Part shown: positions 49,410 to 61,250 of the stretch, one piece after another
Numbering within the stretch: position 1 is the first letter of the stretch
Layout: each line of letters starts with the position of its first letter
Assembly (NCBI GenBank): GCA_963931865.1
Contig: OZ007508.1
Location: forward strand, 315,001 to 379,000
DNA length: 64,000 nt
Source of the DNA: Axinella damicornis
Lineage: Eukaryota > Porifera > Demospongiae > Axinellida > Axinellidae
Direction: 5' to 3'
Translations under genes and position numbers: made by a program
The notes under the pieces: generated by a model
Database searches by the model: none
What the model was told of the DNA's origin: nothing
Seen by the model: the letters and a program-made list of their open reading frames with translations, nothing else

Positions 49410-50447
49410 TCAGCGGATGTAGAGTTCAACCAGTTCAACTGGAGTATCTTCATCTACATCAACTCTGCCGCAGATACGAACTTCAAGATCGTCGGTTGTG
49501 GGCTGCAGCAGCTGCTTGCAGAACCAGGGGGCCATCACCCCAGGTGGGTAGCTCATCTCGCAGCAGGGAGGGGATGCACAGCCCTGACCATCCCAGAGTG
49601 GGTCACTCGAATACAGTACCACTGTCCACTGCCCGGGGTTCCCACTCTCACAAAAGAAGTCATTTCCCACGAAGGATGGGATATACGTCCGGCTTCCTCG
49701 ATCAGCACACGGACATTCAGTGTTAGGATGAGCAGATAGACCAGGCTCTGAAAGTCCAGCTGCGAAGGTCCAGATGTGTTGCCTTGCTCCAGGGGATCCA
49801 TGCGTGAGGGACACCCCGTCCACATAGTAGCTGTCTATGGTCAACGTCTCTATAGAGTTTGAATAAAATGCATCTACTGTAGCGTACTGATATCCTGTCA
49901 CTCTTCCACACACCTGGGTGTAGTTGATGCCGTAAGTGCTGTATGTTGCGGAGAGGCATCCAGAACTAACAACGCCCTTTCCACACAGTCTCGTTGGTGC
50001 TGTGCTGTACGTTTGTAGCATCCATTCACCTGGGCACTGTTGGGATGGGTCACTCATATTCAGATTGGCTACACGGGTCCACCCTCCAATGCTGCTGCAG
50101 CCACACACTCTGTTCATGTCACAGTACACCTGCACTGCAGTGCCATTGGAGCTCCTGATCCAGTAGTAGCCAGAGGAGCAGCTTGTGGGGAGTACACTGC
50201 AGGAGGCTACAGGACTGGCCTGGGTTTGAGCAGAACGACAGAAAGTTGGTATAATAGTGTTGCGTATAGAGTTTTGAATATCCTGGACAAACTCATCTCG
50301 GGCTGTTTCAGCAGGAGGACATGTGGCTTGCTGATTGTTGATCATTCTCGCAGGAAGGAAGAGGGGGAGGGCAGTGTTGTCTCCCTGGCTGGCAGAGGGT
50401 GTGGGAAGACAGAGCAGAGCTAGCGTAGCTACAAGGGGCAGCAACAT
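49410..50447 (-). CDS. Secreted fibrinogen-like (FReD-like) protein, copy 7
   Basis: A single exon encodes 345 residues. It starts MLLPLVATLALLCLPTPSAS, a signal peptide, then CPPAETARDE, VQDIQNSIRN, SCSSGYYWIRSSN, VYCDMNRVCGCSS, GGWTRVANLNMSDPSQQCPG, RLCGKGVVSSGC, VCGRVTGYQ, GVSLTHGSPGARQHIWTFA, GNDFFCESGN, DPLWDGQGCASPPCCEM (Gly to Ala against the other copies), APWFCKQLLQ and VELVELYIR. The last third differs most from copy 6. It is a tandem duplicate of the copy 6 unit. Confidence 0.87.
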   Translation of the reverse strand: MLLPLVATLALLCLPTPSASQGDNTALPLFLPARMINNQQATCPPAETARDEFVQDIQNSIRNTIIPTFCRSAQTQASPVASCSVLPTSCSSGYYWIRSSNGTAVQVYCDMNRVCGCSSIGGWTRVANLNMSDPSQQCPGEWMLQTYSTAPTRLCGKGVVSSGCLSATYSTYGINYTQVCGRVTGYQYATVDAFYSNSIETLTIDSYYVDGVSLTHGSPGARQHIWTFAAGLSEPGLSAHPNTECPCADRGSRTYIPSFVGNDFFCESGNPGQWTVVLYSSDPLWDGQGCASPPCCEMSYPPGVMAPWFCKQLLQPTTDDLEVRICGRVDVDEDTPVELVELYIR

Positions 50448-50579
50448 CTTGCGATTTTACTTTGTCTTGCAATGCTGGATATTGGTAGCTACTTCTGTGC
50501 CAACGTTGCTTCACTGTAAAAGAGGAACAATTTATTACTCAAGAATTGATGCAAATTTGCAACTTTAGCTATTGTCATG

Positions 50580-50773
50580 GTTTCAGACGAGAGAACAAAT
50601 GAACTGGTTAGTGCATGCACAGAACGTTCGCTGACTACTGGGTGGGAGTGGCAGTAGGAAAGTCAAGTGTCATTAACAACGGGTAGTGACACTTGACTTT
50701 CCTACTCCCACCCAGTAGTCAGTGAACGTTCTGTGCATGCACTAACCAGTTCGTTTGTTCTCTCGTCTGAAAC
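50580..50773. repeat. 194-bp foldback structure with ~90-bp arms
   Basis: The arms GTTTCAGACGAGAGAACAAA, ACTGGTTAGTGCATGCACAG, AACGTTC and ACTACTGGGTGGGAGT pair with the right arm almost perfectly around a short loop (CATTAACAACGGGTAGTG). The equivalent site in the left unit (47575-47665) keeps mainly one arm. No target duplication was found. Confidence 0.88.
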
Positions 50774-51059
50774 ATATTTACATATAGAAGCATTTGCACC
50801 TGGGATCATGAATCCTGGTCAGTGAAAATCGTCCTTGATCGCTTGATCGTTCCAATCAAAGCACTTGATTGCTTGATTTACATTCAAAGAGGCATGGCTC
50901 CTCCTTAGCTATATCGGTTCATCTTAGTTCATCTGCACCCTTGATCAGCTCTTATAATGCATGTTGATACCAGTCGCAAATGCTTCTACAGGTGACAAGG
51001 AAGTGACTACCAAAGTCCGTAGCTACGTAGGTTAGCTACAACTCAGATTACTAAGGCAA

Positions 51060-51300
51060 TGGGGAGGGAAGGATCCCACCCTCCAGTGCTGTTGCAGCCA
51101 CACACTCTAGCTGTTCATGTCACACTTAAACCTGCGCTGCACTTACGTTGGAGTGTCTAATCCAGTAGTGGCCAGAGGAACAGCTGGTGGGGATTTCACT
51201 GCAGGAGGTTGCTGAGCAGTGAAGAGCAGCGGAACCACAGCAACTTAACTACAAGGACCTCTTGGACACCTGCACTGCAGAGCCTAACCTGAGACGTTTG
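51060..51300 (-). pseudogene. Relic of the central part of a fibrinogen-like gene (right copy)
   Basis: Nearly identical to the relic at 48020-48245, including the shared CTCTAGCTGTTCATGTCACA change. The decay therefore predates the segmental duplication. Confidence 0.85.
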
Positions 51301-51432
51301 CATGGCACACAGCACAATCTACGAGTAGGTGCATCCTGTGAGTTCAATGTTGTTTAAGTAGCTTGTCATCTTCCCGTGCCAATTCATGGAATGCAGTAAT
51401 AGGATATTCATAGAATCCAACTAGTGGGTTTT

Positions 51433-51632
51433 NNNNNNNNNNNNNNNNNNNNNNNNNNNNNNNNNNNNNNNNNNNNNNNNNNNNNNNNNNNNNNNNNNNN
51501 NNNNNNNNNNNNNNNNNNNNNNNNNNNNNNNNNNNNNNNNNNNNNNNNNNNNNNNNNNNNNNNNNNNNNNNNNNNNNNNNNNNNNNNNNNNNNNNNNNNN
51601 NNNNNNNNNNNNNNNNNNNNNNNNNNNNNNNN
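51433..51632. other. Assembly gap of 200 Ns
   Basis: The round length suggests a gap of unknown true size. The first exon of GRWD1 may lie in it or near it. Confidence 0.99.
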
Positions 51633-51864
51633 ACCAACAGGTGTTTGGAGGTTGCACCGATCAGCGTTCGTGGCTAATTTGCTGAGTAGAACAGCAAGCT
51701 AACTAAAGTAGCGCGGGCTGGGGCTTTACTCGACATCACATGACATCACATGACATCCTAGGGTGGGCAATAGTTGATCGCTAAGGCATATAACCGATTG
51801 ATTAACCGATTAATTGACAGCACTAGTTGCTGAGGGTCGGAGATAGTTTATAGTAGTGCACTAG

Positions 51865-54671
51865 CCTGGATGACCTGGATCCACAGACTGTCTTGTGCCC
51901 CACCTGCTCAGACGGGGAGGCAGAGCCCATAGCGATGGACGACAGCGATGAAGAAGGAGACGTGGAGGAAGAGAAGGTACCGATGACCATCAGAGCAACA
52001 AAAGAGGAAGAACAGGTCAGTTGGCCGTCACATGTTTCTGCTGTTCATAAATGGATGACCTTTTTACCCAACCTCCGACCTTGAATGTGCACAGGTGTAC
52101 CTCCCGGGGCAGCCGCTTGCCGATGGAGAGGAACTGGTCCACGACAGTTCTGCGTACCACATGTAACCCATAACCGCCCAGACGGGTGCCCCCGTGTCTC
52201 AGTTTCGACGTCTTGAGAGACTCGCTCGGTGATCATCGAGTGGAGTACCCTCTCACGGCCTACCTGGTTGCTGGGACGCAGGCAGAGACAGCTGGGAAGA
52301 ATTTCATCATCCTGATGAAGATGTCTCAGCTGAGGAGGACGGCTGAGGAGAACGACAGTATGTGTGTGACAAGGAAGATGTCACGTTATGGGTAGAGCAG
52401 ATTGTTCCCAAGCCAGTTTGGGCTGGAATCCCAGCATTTCCATTTAGAGCCTTGGAGACACTCACTTTGAGGTGATACCATGAGTATTTGATCACATGAC
52501 TGTCACCTGACCCTCAGGTGATGACGAGGAGACTCTGGATGATGATGAACCACAGCTGGACATCGTGATGATCCAGCATCCTGGCGCTGTGAACAGAATC
52601 AGGGTGAGCATCTTGGGGAATGCTGGAGCAAGTCGAGAAAGCACCTGCTTACTGTGGCTGTCCCTGACATAATGTGTTTTGTGTGTAACACTTTTCAAGG
52701 CCCACAGTGTTTGGAAAGGTTGACATATCTCCAGAAATTGACAATTGGGATGGGGGTGGGGGTTCAGGTCAGTCTTTTTCAAGGGGAGGCAACATGTTTC
52801 CCATTGGAAATGCCCCCCCCCCCCCCCCCCCCCCCCATGCTTGCTGGTGCATGGAGCAGGTATCGTTGGTGACATTGGCTATCTTCACTCAAGCTGTGAA
52901 TTAATCTTGGTCTGACTGAATCATGGTTGGCTCCAAGCTGAGGAATCATTTTGTGAACTTTCTTCTCTTCAACCGTGTTGCTGTCTTTTGCAGGTGGCCC
53001 CCCTCACGGAGCACCAGCTGGTGGCGACGTGGTCCGAGAGGGGTGTGGTGCACGTGTGGAACACTGACAAACATGTGTTGTTACTGGACAGCCCCAGTGT
53101 GGGCGGGGCCTCGGGGAGGACTGTCGCTGGGCACAAAGAGACACCCCTATTCAGCTTCAGTGGTCACCAGGTACGCTGGCAATGCCGTGGAACTCTTCTA
53201 AACCGGACATTGATTGGACAAACTATTTTGTGTGCATGAAGATGTACCTGCAAGTCAGAGGGCACCAAATTAACTTGGAAATTGTATGAGCTAAGTGGAA
53301 ATTTGTTATAGAGTTGCCCTCCCCTCCCCCACTGAAAACCTGATCCCATTGCAGTCGGAGGGCTTTGCTCTGGACTGGTCTTGTACGGTACCTGGTCGCT
53401 TGGCAACAGGAGACTGCAACAGAAACATTCACCTGTGGACCCCCACCCCGGATGGCTCCTGGCAGGTGGACCAACGGCCCTGCTCCGCCCACACCAAGTC
53501 AGTAGAGGACATTCAATGGAGCCCCAACGAACCCAGCGTGCGTGACTTGTCTCTCTTAGGAGAATGTTAGGCAAACTGATCATATGACACCTAGTAGGTC
53601 ATGTGATCTCTAACAGATCATGTCTTTTGCAGATGGGTCAGTTTGAACTGATGTTGCTCTGAAATGTATCGCAGGTGTTTGCCTCCTGTTCGTGTGATCA
53701 GACCATCCGAGTTTGGGACAGTCGGGCTGCTCCGTCCAAGGCCTGCATGCTTACCACTCATGCGCACGATGCTGATGTGAACGTTATCTCCTGGAACAGA
53801 AAAGACCCTTTCATCGTGTCCGGAGGAGATGACGGGATCCTCAAGGTGTGGGATCTCAGACTGTTCAAGAAGTGAGCCACAATTACAACTCAAGCCATTC
53901 CTGGTACCCCCAATAATTTCACCTTACAACTGTCATGTGACTGTCATGTGACCTGGTAGTGGTTAAAGATGCTAGACTAGGAAGTACCATTAATTTCCCA
54001 CCACACACCCCCCCCCCCCCCCCCCCCCCCCCCATGCACACCTACCCAGGGGAGAGGTTGCTGCATTATTCAAGCACCACTCGGCCCCCATCACGTCCGT
54101 GGAATGGCATCCTCACGACTCAACCATCTTCGCTTCGGCAGGAGCGGATGATCAGGTAGAACCCAAATCTTATGCATGTATGAACCCCAGGAGGCAGTAT
54201 GCCACTGTAGTATGCTGCTCAGAGATTCTGCAGAGACAAGGTCCTTGAGCAAGGTTGCAGGCTGACGTACTGACATGCGTTAGAGCAGTTGATTGCACAG
54301 CCGTGTGCAGCTGACCAAGAATATTGCAATTGGTGTTGGCTGCCTTGCAAGAAGACAGCATGGGTAATTAAACGCAGACTATACAAGTTTGTTGTGTGAT
54401 GACATACTTATAACAAGTTGGTTGTTATGGCAACTCTCAGGTTGTGCAGTGGGACTTGGCAGTGGAAAGTGACGATGGAGGAGGAGGAGGAGGAGGAGGA
54501 GGAAGTGGCGGAGGAGGGGGAGAGGAGGTGGCGGGGGTTCCCCCACAGCTGCTGTTCATTCACCAGGGTCAATCGGAGGTGAAGGAGCTCCACTGGCACC
54601 CCCAACTGCCAGGGGTCCTCATCACCACTGCACTGAGCGGCTTCAACATCATGAAGACCATCAGTGTATGA
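51865..54671 (+). CDS. GRWD1: Glutamate-rich WD-repeat protein 1 (5' end incomplete)
   Basis: Exons 51865-52015, 52095-52357, 52518-52603, 52994-53170, 53355-53537, 53675-53871, 54050-54155 and 54441-54671 encode about 460 residues; human GRWD1 has 446. After an acidic N-terminus ([15 protein letters not shown]) come [34 protein letters not shown] and [12 protein letters not shown]. The WD repeats follow: [92 protein letters not shown] and [19 protein letters not shown]. Family members act in ribosome assembly and bind histones and replication-licensing factors in the nucleus. The first visible exon begins with an acceptor, so the initiator is missing. Within exon 52095-52357 the frame is broken around 52155-52190 by what look like four single-base insertions. 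The last exon has a Gly-rich insert (54478-54530). Confidence 0.93.
52806..52837. repeat. Poly(C) tract in a GRWD1 intron
   Basis: About 30 consecutive C. Similar tracts lie at 54008-54033 (directly before the GRWD1 exon 7 acceptor) and 54933-54948, and a poly(G) tract lies at 58292-58310. Confidence 0.95.
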
Positions 54672-55013
54672 GGTGTCACGTTAATTTTGTGTACGCTGTA
54701 CTGTATGTGCTGTATGTATATGTCATGTTGAATTACATTGTTGTTGAAGGATCAAAGCTTGGTATAGACTAGCCCCACTGTGGCACATCGATCGCTTAAA
54801 CTAGAACATAATAATGAATCCAGGATTGCATGACTATTGCTTGTGATGAGGGATAAAAACACTGATATACATGTAGAAAGTTCTGAAAACATGATTGTCG
54901 TCGTGAACTGAATGATACAAGTAGAATTTTGCCCCCCCCCCCCCCCCTCGATTCAGTGACAGAGGTGAAATAAGTCCCTCAACTTCAATGTATTGTGGGT
55001 AGCTTTGTAACTT
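54672..55013. other. Convergent intergenic region after GRWD1
   Basis: This is the 3' flank of GRWD1 and of the Ras-association gene. It has a poly(C) tract at 54933-54948 and no gene. Confidence 0.6.
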
Positions 55014-58000
55014 CTAAGTGTTGGGTAGAGTTGAATTTAGGATGTACGTGCGGCCTTGTACATGTGCCATTGTTCTTTTCAAGTGTCTGGGCAGTGACTG
55101 AGGGTTGCTAAGCGACAGAGTGGACTTGGAGGTGGCGCTGTTGCTCACTACAACGGTTACTGGTCTCTTCTGTGGACCAAACGTGTAGAGAATCTCCCTC
55201 TGGGTCCCCGTGTTGAGCACCTCAACTGAATGAAAACCTGTCCGATTTTCCTGGAGCCTTGTGTTCGCACTTTCAGTCGAATATTGCTTTCTGGTGGCCT
55301 GTTGTAGAACGCTGAGATAGGACAGTGATTTTTGAGAGGGATGAGTGCATGCGTTGTGTGGCAATGAGTGGTTGGCAAGGGACGGGAGGGACTCTTGACG
55401 GGATAATGCGTTCAAGGGAGTATGTGAATTAGACAGACGTCGTGAGGGCAGTAACTTGGAGGGCACTGTTGCTATGGTTTCCACTGATCCATGTGACCAA
55501 CTTGGAGTGGCAGATCTTGAGCGCCTTGTCTCGAGACTGGAACTCAAGTCACCCACCGAGTCCGGATAGGAGGATTGCCTCCGGTGGAGGTTGACTGTCA
55601 AATCTCCGTGGGTGTCGGAGTACACGGCGCTGGATGGTCGTGATGGTGGCTGGCTGGAGTGGGGCCGCATACTTGTATTGTAGCTGCTAGTAGTTGGGGG
55701 CCTCAGAGACAGGAAGTGCGGGTTGCTTGGTCTCCCGTTTGGTACACCAGGGGTGAGCTGTGGAGAGATGGTACTTCTCTCAGGGTCACCACCGTCAAGG
55801 CTCTGTACTTCTCTCTGTAGCTCTCCATCTAGCTGGGGGGTGGTGGTTGGGAGGGGTTCACTGTCCGTCCGTCCTGCCGGCAATCCTCGATGGGACTCTT
55901 CCCCAAGTTGGGACTGTTTGCTGGCTTGGTACTTTGACTGCAGTAGTGCTGCTTTCTGGATCAGGCAATCCCTGCGGGCAGGTGATACGACAGAGGAGGG
56001 TTCGTCATGGGCAGTGGGGTGGTCCTGCCTTACACTGAAGGAGTGGGGTCGCCTCAGGTATATTGCTCGGGCTGCCTGGTTGATCAGTCTGCTCCTGCGA
56101 GAGGGGGAGATGAGAGAAACGTGAGGAGGAACAAGAAGAGAGGGGGGACCTTTGTGATCGGGAACTAGCGGTCTTCTCCTTGGACTCAGAGCTAAGCTAT
56201 CAATTTCAGACAAAGTTTGTTTTTCTGTAGAAAATGTTTGTCCTCTTTTACAGGGTTTTGGCTTAGAGTGGGCAAGTTTGATGTCCATGAGCGTGGAGAG
56301 GGACTCCAGAAGGTCCATTTCAGAGCTGAAGTAGTCGCTGTGGAGGAAGGAAGGGTAGAGACTTGCACGCGTCTGGAAGGTCGGGTGGATAGTGAGCTCA
56401 CTCTCAACTAAGAGAGGTGGAATAGTCTTCCATGTCCTGTGGTAGTTGTATGGGAGCTCCATGTGGGAGCACTGCTGGTGGGAGGGTCTAATCTCCTCCC
56501 TCTGGCCGTGTACTGTGGCTGCGTCTGGCTGGGGATGCGGTGAACTACCACCTCCTTCCTCTGGAGTGTCTTCTCCACCTCCGGAACCCATTCCTGGTGA
56601 TTCATGACCTACACCTGTTGAAGGTTCACCTTCACGCCCGACTCCTGCCTGGTGTTTGGCCACCCCTTTCAACTGTTCTTCCGTGGCATTCTCTGCAGCA
56701 AGTCTGCTCCCATCAAGCGCCAGTCTCCTAGCTCCCACTCCATTTCCTGTGCACTTATCCAGTGCACTACTCTTTCTAGCCTGCCCCCCATCCTCGTCCC
56801 TGTCTCTCTCCCCATCCTCTCTCCTGCCCGTTTCTCCCTCCCGCACTGCAGGGGAGACTAATTGCGGGTATTTCCTCTCCTCGGAGTGCACAGGGGAACA
56901 TACCAGGGGCTGGAACACAACCCCGTCCTTGAAGACGAGGGAGGTGGCTACCCTGAGTCTCGGTCCACCTTGTGGCTCTGCCTCAGTGTTAGCCCAAGAT
57001 CTCCGTCTTTGTCTCTGCTCGTTGACGACCCTGTTCATCATGCCAGTCATGCCCTCATCGATCGACTTCTGCATCAGCAAGCTGAGTTTTAAACCTCTTC
57101 CTTGTGACTTCTTTTGTCCCACGGGAGAACCACTATCGCTGAAGTGCCGTCGTTTAGAGTGGAGAGCAACGTGATTAGTTCCTGTTTCCGTAGCAACACT
57201 GGTGTTGTGCCATGGGCTTGTAATGCTATTAGTTGATGCTGTACCGTGAGAGAGTACTTGATCGTCAAAGTGGACGCGTGCTCTTGTTTTCTTCACTGCC
57301 ATTCTCGTGTCTCTTTGGAAGCTGTAAGACTCTGGTGAACTGAAGCGTCTATGAATGAGGCAGCTAGCTCTGCTAAACGCTACTGATGAGGCGGTACGGT
57401 TGTCCAGACTATTGTCAAAGGGATCCGAATGGGTCATACTCTCGGTGCTACAGGTGTACAAACTGCTGTTCAGGGGAGAGTCAGGTGATCTACAGTCGTC
57501 ATGGGAACCAAACAGACCACACCCACTCATTTCCGTTGAAGTGGAGGTCGTTCGTAAACTTGACCTGCTGCTCATTTCATCCAGCAGAATGCCCACAGCA
57601 TCGTTGACCACATTCTGGCTGCCGTCAGAATCTAATTTAACTCCAGTACTGATGCCTGTCACTTCATTTGGTGAATTTTCTGCGGTGTTTGACCCTGATG
57701 GGTTGGTTCTGACCGGAGACACTCTGCTGCTCTCGGAGGCAGTTGTGCTGAAGTACGAATCACTCATGAGATCGGAGAATGTTGGAGAACTGCCACACCC
57801 CTCCTCCACGAGGACCACATAGGTATTGTCCTCATCAGTCGGGGAAAGGAGGGAGATCGGGGACGTGGGGCTGCCGAGTAAAGAGTCCTCCTGCACAACC
57901 GTTGGTGAGCGACAGAGCGTGAACCAGGAGTTCTTCTCGTCCCGCCATTTCTGCTGGACCTCGTGCACCCTGTCAGTGTCGTCCAGCACCCGGGAGTAGC

Positions 58001-60687
58001 TACCCTGATCGCTCTCCTTCGTCTGGAGTGTGTGGATGGGTGGGCAGTGTGAGCGCACATGTAATGAAATGTGTATGTGGAACTTGTCTATAGGGTCACC
58101 CATGGGCCCAGTATTTCAGGCCAGGTAGCTGCTTTTAAGCAGGTAGTTTTGTACAGGGTTTGCAACTGGGACCAGCAGTAGTGACCGTATTAGGAGAGGT
58201 GGCTGCCTAACATTGACCACTATAGACAGGTTCCAGAGTTTGTGTGTGTGGGTGTGTGTGTATTGAGAGTGCACACTAATGACTGCGCATGTGGGGGGGG
58301 GGGGGGGGGTGGGTGGGTATTTGTAAGGTTGGTAATCAAATTATGTATGAAAGCAACTCGGAGGACAGATTCACTACGCAAGGGCCATGTACAGTGTACG
58401 TTGTACACATGGTTACCACTGTCATGTTGCTGTGCTTCCAGAACCTTCATGGATTGTTTTTGGTAGTAGAAAACTTGATACTATAGAGTAGCTACGCATT
58501 TTCAGGCATATGCAATGATGCTTATTTCAGTACTGTAACCTAATGTGTGTAATTACCGTTTGGGCTTAATAGTGGCTTCTTGGGGGAGGGGCTGCTCTGT
58601 GTGCCATGTTGATCCATTAGCTACACACTAGGGGGAGGGGCTGGTGTGTGCCATGCTAATCCCATTAGCTCACACTAGGGGGGAGGGGTTGCTCTGTGTG
58701 CCATGCTGATCCCATTAGTTACACACTAGGGGAGGGGCTGGTGTGTGCAGTGCAAATGGTGTAATCTCAACGATCAAGATCATCCTATCCATGCAGACTG
58801 CTGAACAATGGTGTCTCCCCAAACCTACCAAGCCCGAATCTACATTTGTAGTAGAGTACCCTATCGCTAAGCAGACTGTGAGTTCCTGTTTATGCAGCTG
58901 GACAAACAGTTGTGCCAACTGTTCTTCGGTTGTGAGGGAGTGGAATGCGCGTGTCAAGTGGGAGGTTTTCCTTGTCAAAAGTCGGGCACTGATATCTGCA
59001 CTTCACTGGCGACTTCCTACTACGAAATGCTGGGCATGGATGTCCTTGCATACCAAGAGAGCTGTCTGTTTATAAGTAGTCTTTTGTTAGCCTCGTTCCC
59101 AGGCCTCACCCCAGCATTTGTCGCTTGCAGTACTAACATGGGTACTGCAATCAACAAACACTGGGTGAGAAGGCCTATGTACGAGGTTAGACTTTTGGTG
59201 TACTACTGAACAGTGACACATTTCTGTCACAGATGGTGTGTTTCAGATCTTCCTTCAGCAGCAGTTTCATCTCAATCTCTACCGATTATTTATCCTTGTG
59301 GTGCAGTGAACCGTATTCAAGAGCAGTCGAACTAACTGTCCAACTCACAGGCTTACATGCTTCAACAGGAATAGCTAAGGTTGCGTTCATTATGTACTGC
59401 TGTCGACCATCGTTGGCAGTCTGCTGCTTGCAGATTGCACCACTGATCTTTCTGCCCCCCAGTTACTATGGTGAAAGGTGCTATGGATTCCATAAATTGG
59501 AGGGAAGAAAGACCAGTGATGTGATCATGCAAGCGTGTGGTGATGTAATGCCCTCCAACCGCCAGATGCTGTGGTTACATGCTTCAGACTGCCAAGTATA
59601 CTTTGCCTGATGAGGTTGTAACTAAGTATATATCGGATACAGTCTAGCCGATTGATATCAATCCACTTCAGGCTTTAGACTAGCCTCGTTCCCAGGCCTA
59701 CTCACCCCACCATTTGCCACTTGGCAAACGTGGGGTGAGAGGGGGCTATAGGAACGAGGCTCACTTTACACTCGACAGCTCCTTACCTCAGTCAGGTAGA
59801 ATATATCAGGGCTCTTGTCTTCCTTGGAGGTGGCGTACTTGTCCACCAGGGCTGTGATCACCTCACCGGCGGTCGTGCTCGGGGTGATGGGGAGGACCTC
59901 GTAGTGTACCTGTGGGTGGAGCACCGTTGCCATGACACGGATGCAGTCACCATTCTGGTCCTTGAGTGGATCAGTGGGGGCGTCACTGGCGGGGCTGGAA
60001 GACTGTGTGTGTGTGCGCAGGAGTGGAGGGGGATCACTGTTTGCATGCAATTAAAAGATAGCAAAATTGTGGGAGCAACTTCCCACAAGTGATTAAGACA
60101 GCACTTAGAATCGTCCACACGGCTACTTGCAACACTCACTGGTGCAGCACTGACCAGGACAGTATGGTAGCCTACATATGCTACACAGTATTTATACAGG
60201 CCCTAACCATATAAATTGCAATATACATGTAGTGTAGCTAGCGGAACTATTATTCCCTGGTGCATGTACGTACCCTGTCGACGTCCTCCAGTGATGATAC
60301 TGAGCGCGTTTTCCTCTTCCATGGCTTGGTCCGCAGGTACTTCAGAAAGGACCTCTTCCCTCCCCCTCCATCACTGCTGGGGTACTCCGAGAGGGAGCGC
60401 CGTTGTGCCTGCAGGAGTGTGTGTGTGCATACACGTGGGAAACAAATGCAGCTGGTCAACGATGTTTCTGGACTGCGTTGGATTTGAGGAATCCTTGTAC
60501 ATAATCTGCTACTATTATGCTTCTTTGTGTAGATCCATAGATATAATACCAAAACCTATGGTACTGTACATCTTTACAGGTGTCTTGTTACTGCACGACC
60601 GACCAGCTACTCCCACTTTGCTGCAGGTTGACTCACCTTCAACGTACTGTCTCTCGGCGCCTTCAACTCGGCCATTCTCCATTGCAT
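55014..60687 (-). CDS. Ras-association-domain protein with a long disordered region
   Basis: Exons 60637-60687, 60274-60408, 59787-60002 and 55014-58022 join in phase to 1136 residues. Residues 1-62 are basic (KRSFLKYLRTKPWKRKTRS). An RA-type ubiquitin-like fold follows: CIRVMATVLHPQVHYEVLPI, TTAGEVITALVDKYA, DIFYLTE, then across the exon 3/4 joint RVLDDTDRVHEVQQKW, the usual end of such domains. The remaining ~970 residues are Ser/Pro-rich with no recognised domain. They contain several RR-S/RRS basic-serine clusters that could be phosphorylation or 14-3-3 sites. The start is chosen because ATG at 60687 is in frame through a good donor. An acceptor at 58023 (CTCCAG|ACG) is preferred over the upstream ATG at 58103 because it restores the domain. 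The RA call is by pattern; I do not recognise the orthologue. Confidence 0.75.
58558..58745. repeat. Tandem repeat of ~55-60 bp, three copies
   Basis: Units share GGGGAGGGGCTGGTGTGTGC or GGGGCTGCTCTGTGTGCCAT followed by GCTGATCCCATTAGCTACAC. It lies in intron 3 of the Ras-association gene. Confidence 0.8.
59681..59762. mobile_element. 82-bp foldback element of the 9-bp-duplication family
   Basis: It starts TAGCCTCGTTCCCAGGCC and ends TATAGGAACGAGGCT. Internal arms CACCCCACCATTTGCCA and TGGCAAACGTGGGGTG pair. The flanks GCTTTAGAC and ACTTTACAC match at 7 of 9 bases. A lone related end (TAGCCTCGTTCCCAGGCC) lies at 59090-59107. Confidence 0.8.
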
Positions 60688-61250
60688 CACCTTCTAAAAG
60701 AAATCTTGCACATTAAATGCAACATTCGACCGCAAGAATCACTGATATGCATAAACAAACATGCGCGCTGCCCCACCCCTGTTGCATGACCCCGCCCCCT
60801 TTTGCATCTAAGTCACGTGAGAATCTGATGACATACACGTGCTGTAGCGAAACGTTAAACATAGACGTCATTCAGCTAGGCTGTAGAACCCTCTCTGAGC
60901 GAACCGTAAGAGGCCGTTCGGTGGCCCTAATAATTGCATGAGTGACGGCATTGAGCCCTATCATCCGGTGGTCGAGGTGCTGGACAGCTCGTGTAGCTGG
61001 TTCGCAGTGTTGGAGCTCTTGATTGCGTGTTTGCTGAGTCAGTGACTTGAACGTTTATGCATCAGAAAATGTCAGTGTACGTCACTTGTTGAAGGCCGGA
61101 GACAACTTCAGGGTCTTACCTCACTTGAAGCAACGTCCAGGATTCAATCTGTGCAGCCACTTGTATCCAAACTAGCTAACTGGTTTAGTTCTACTTTTGA
61201 GAGAATTGCTGGCCACACACTCCTGTTAGAGCCCACCAACTGCGTTTGTC
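60688..61250. promoter_or_regulatory. Divergent upstream region of the two rightmost genes
   Basis: 563 bp separate the two start codons, so both promoters are presumed here. A CAAT-like or TATA element at a convincing position was not found. Confidence 0.5.

Noticed and set aside
58023..58103. ATG at 58103 as the start of the Ras-association gene
   Set aside because: The acceptor at 58023 joins three upstream exons in phase and completes the domain; the ATG would cut it in half.
58743..59610. Coding remnants on the plus strand between the Ras-association exons
   Set aside because: Several short overlapping frames show no recognisable family, and the region lies in an intron with foldback ends and repeats.
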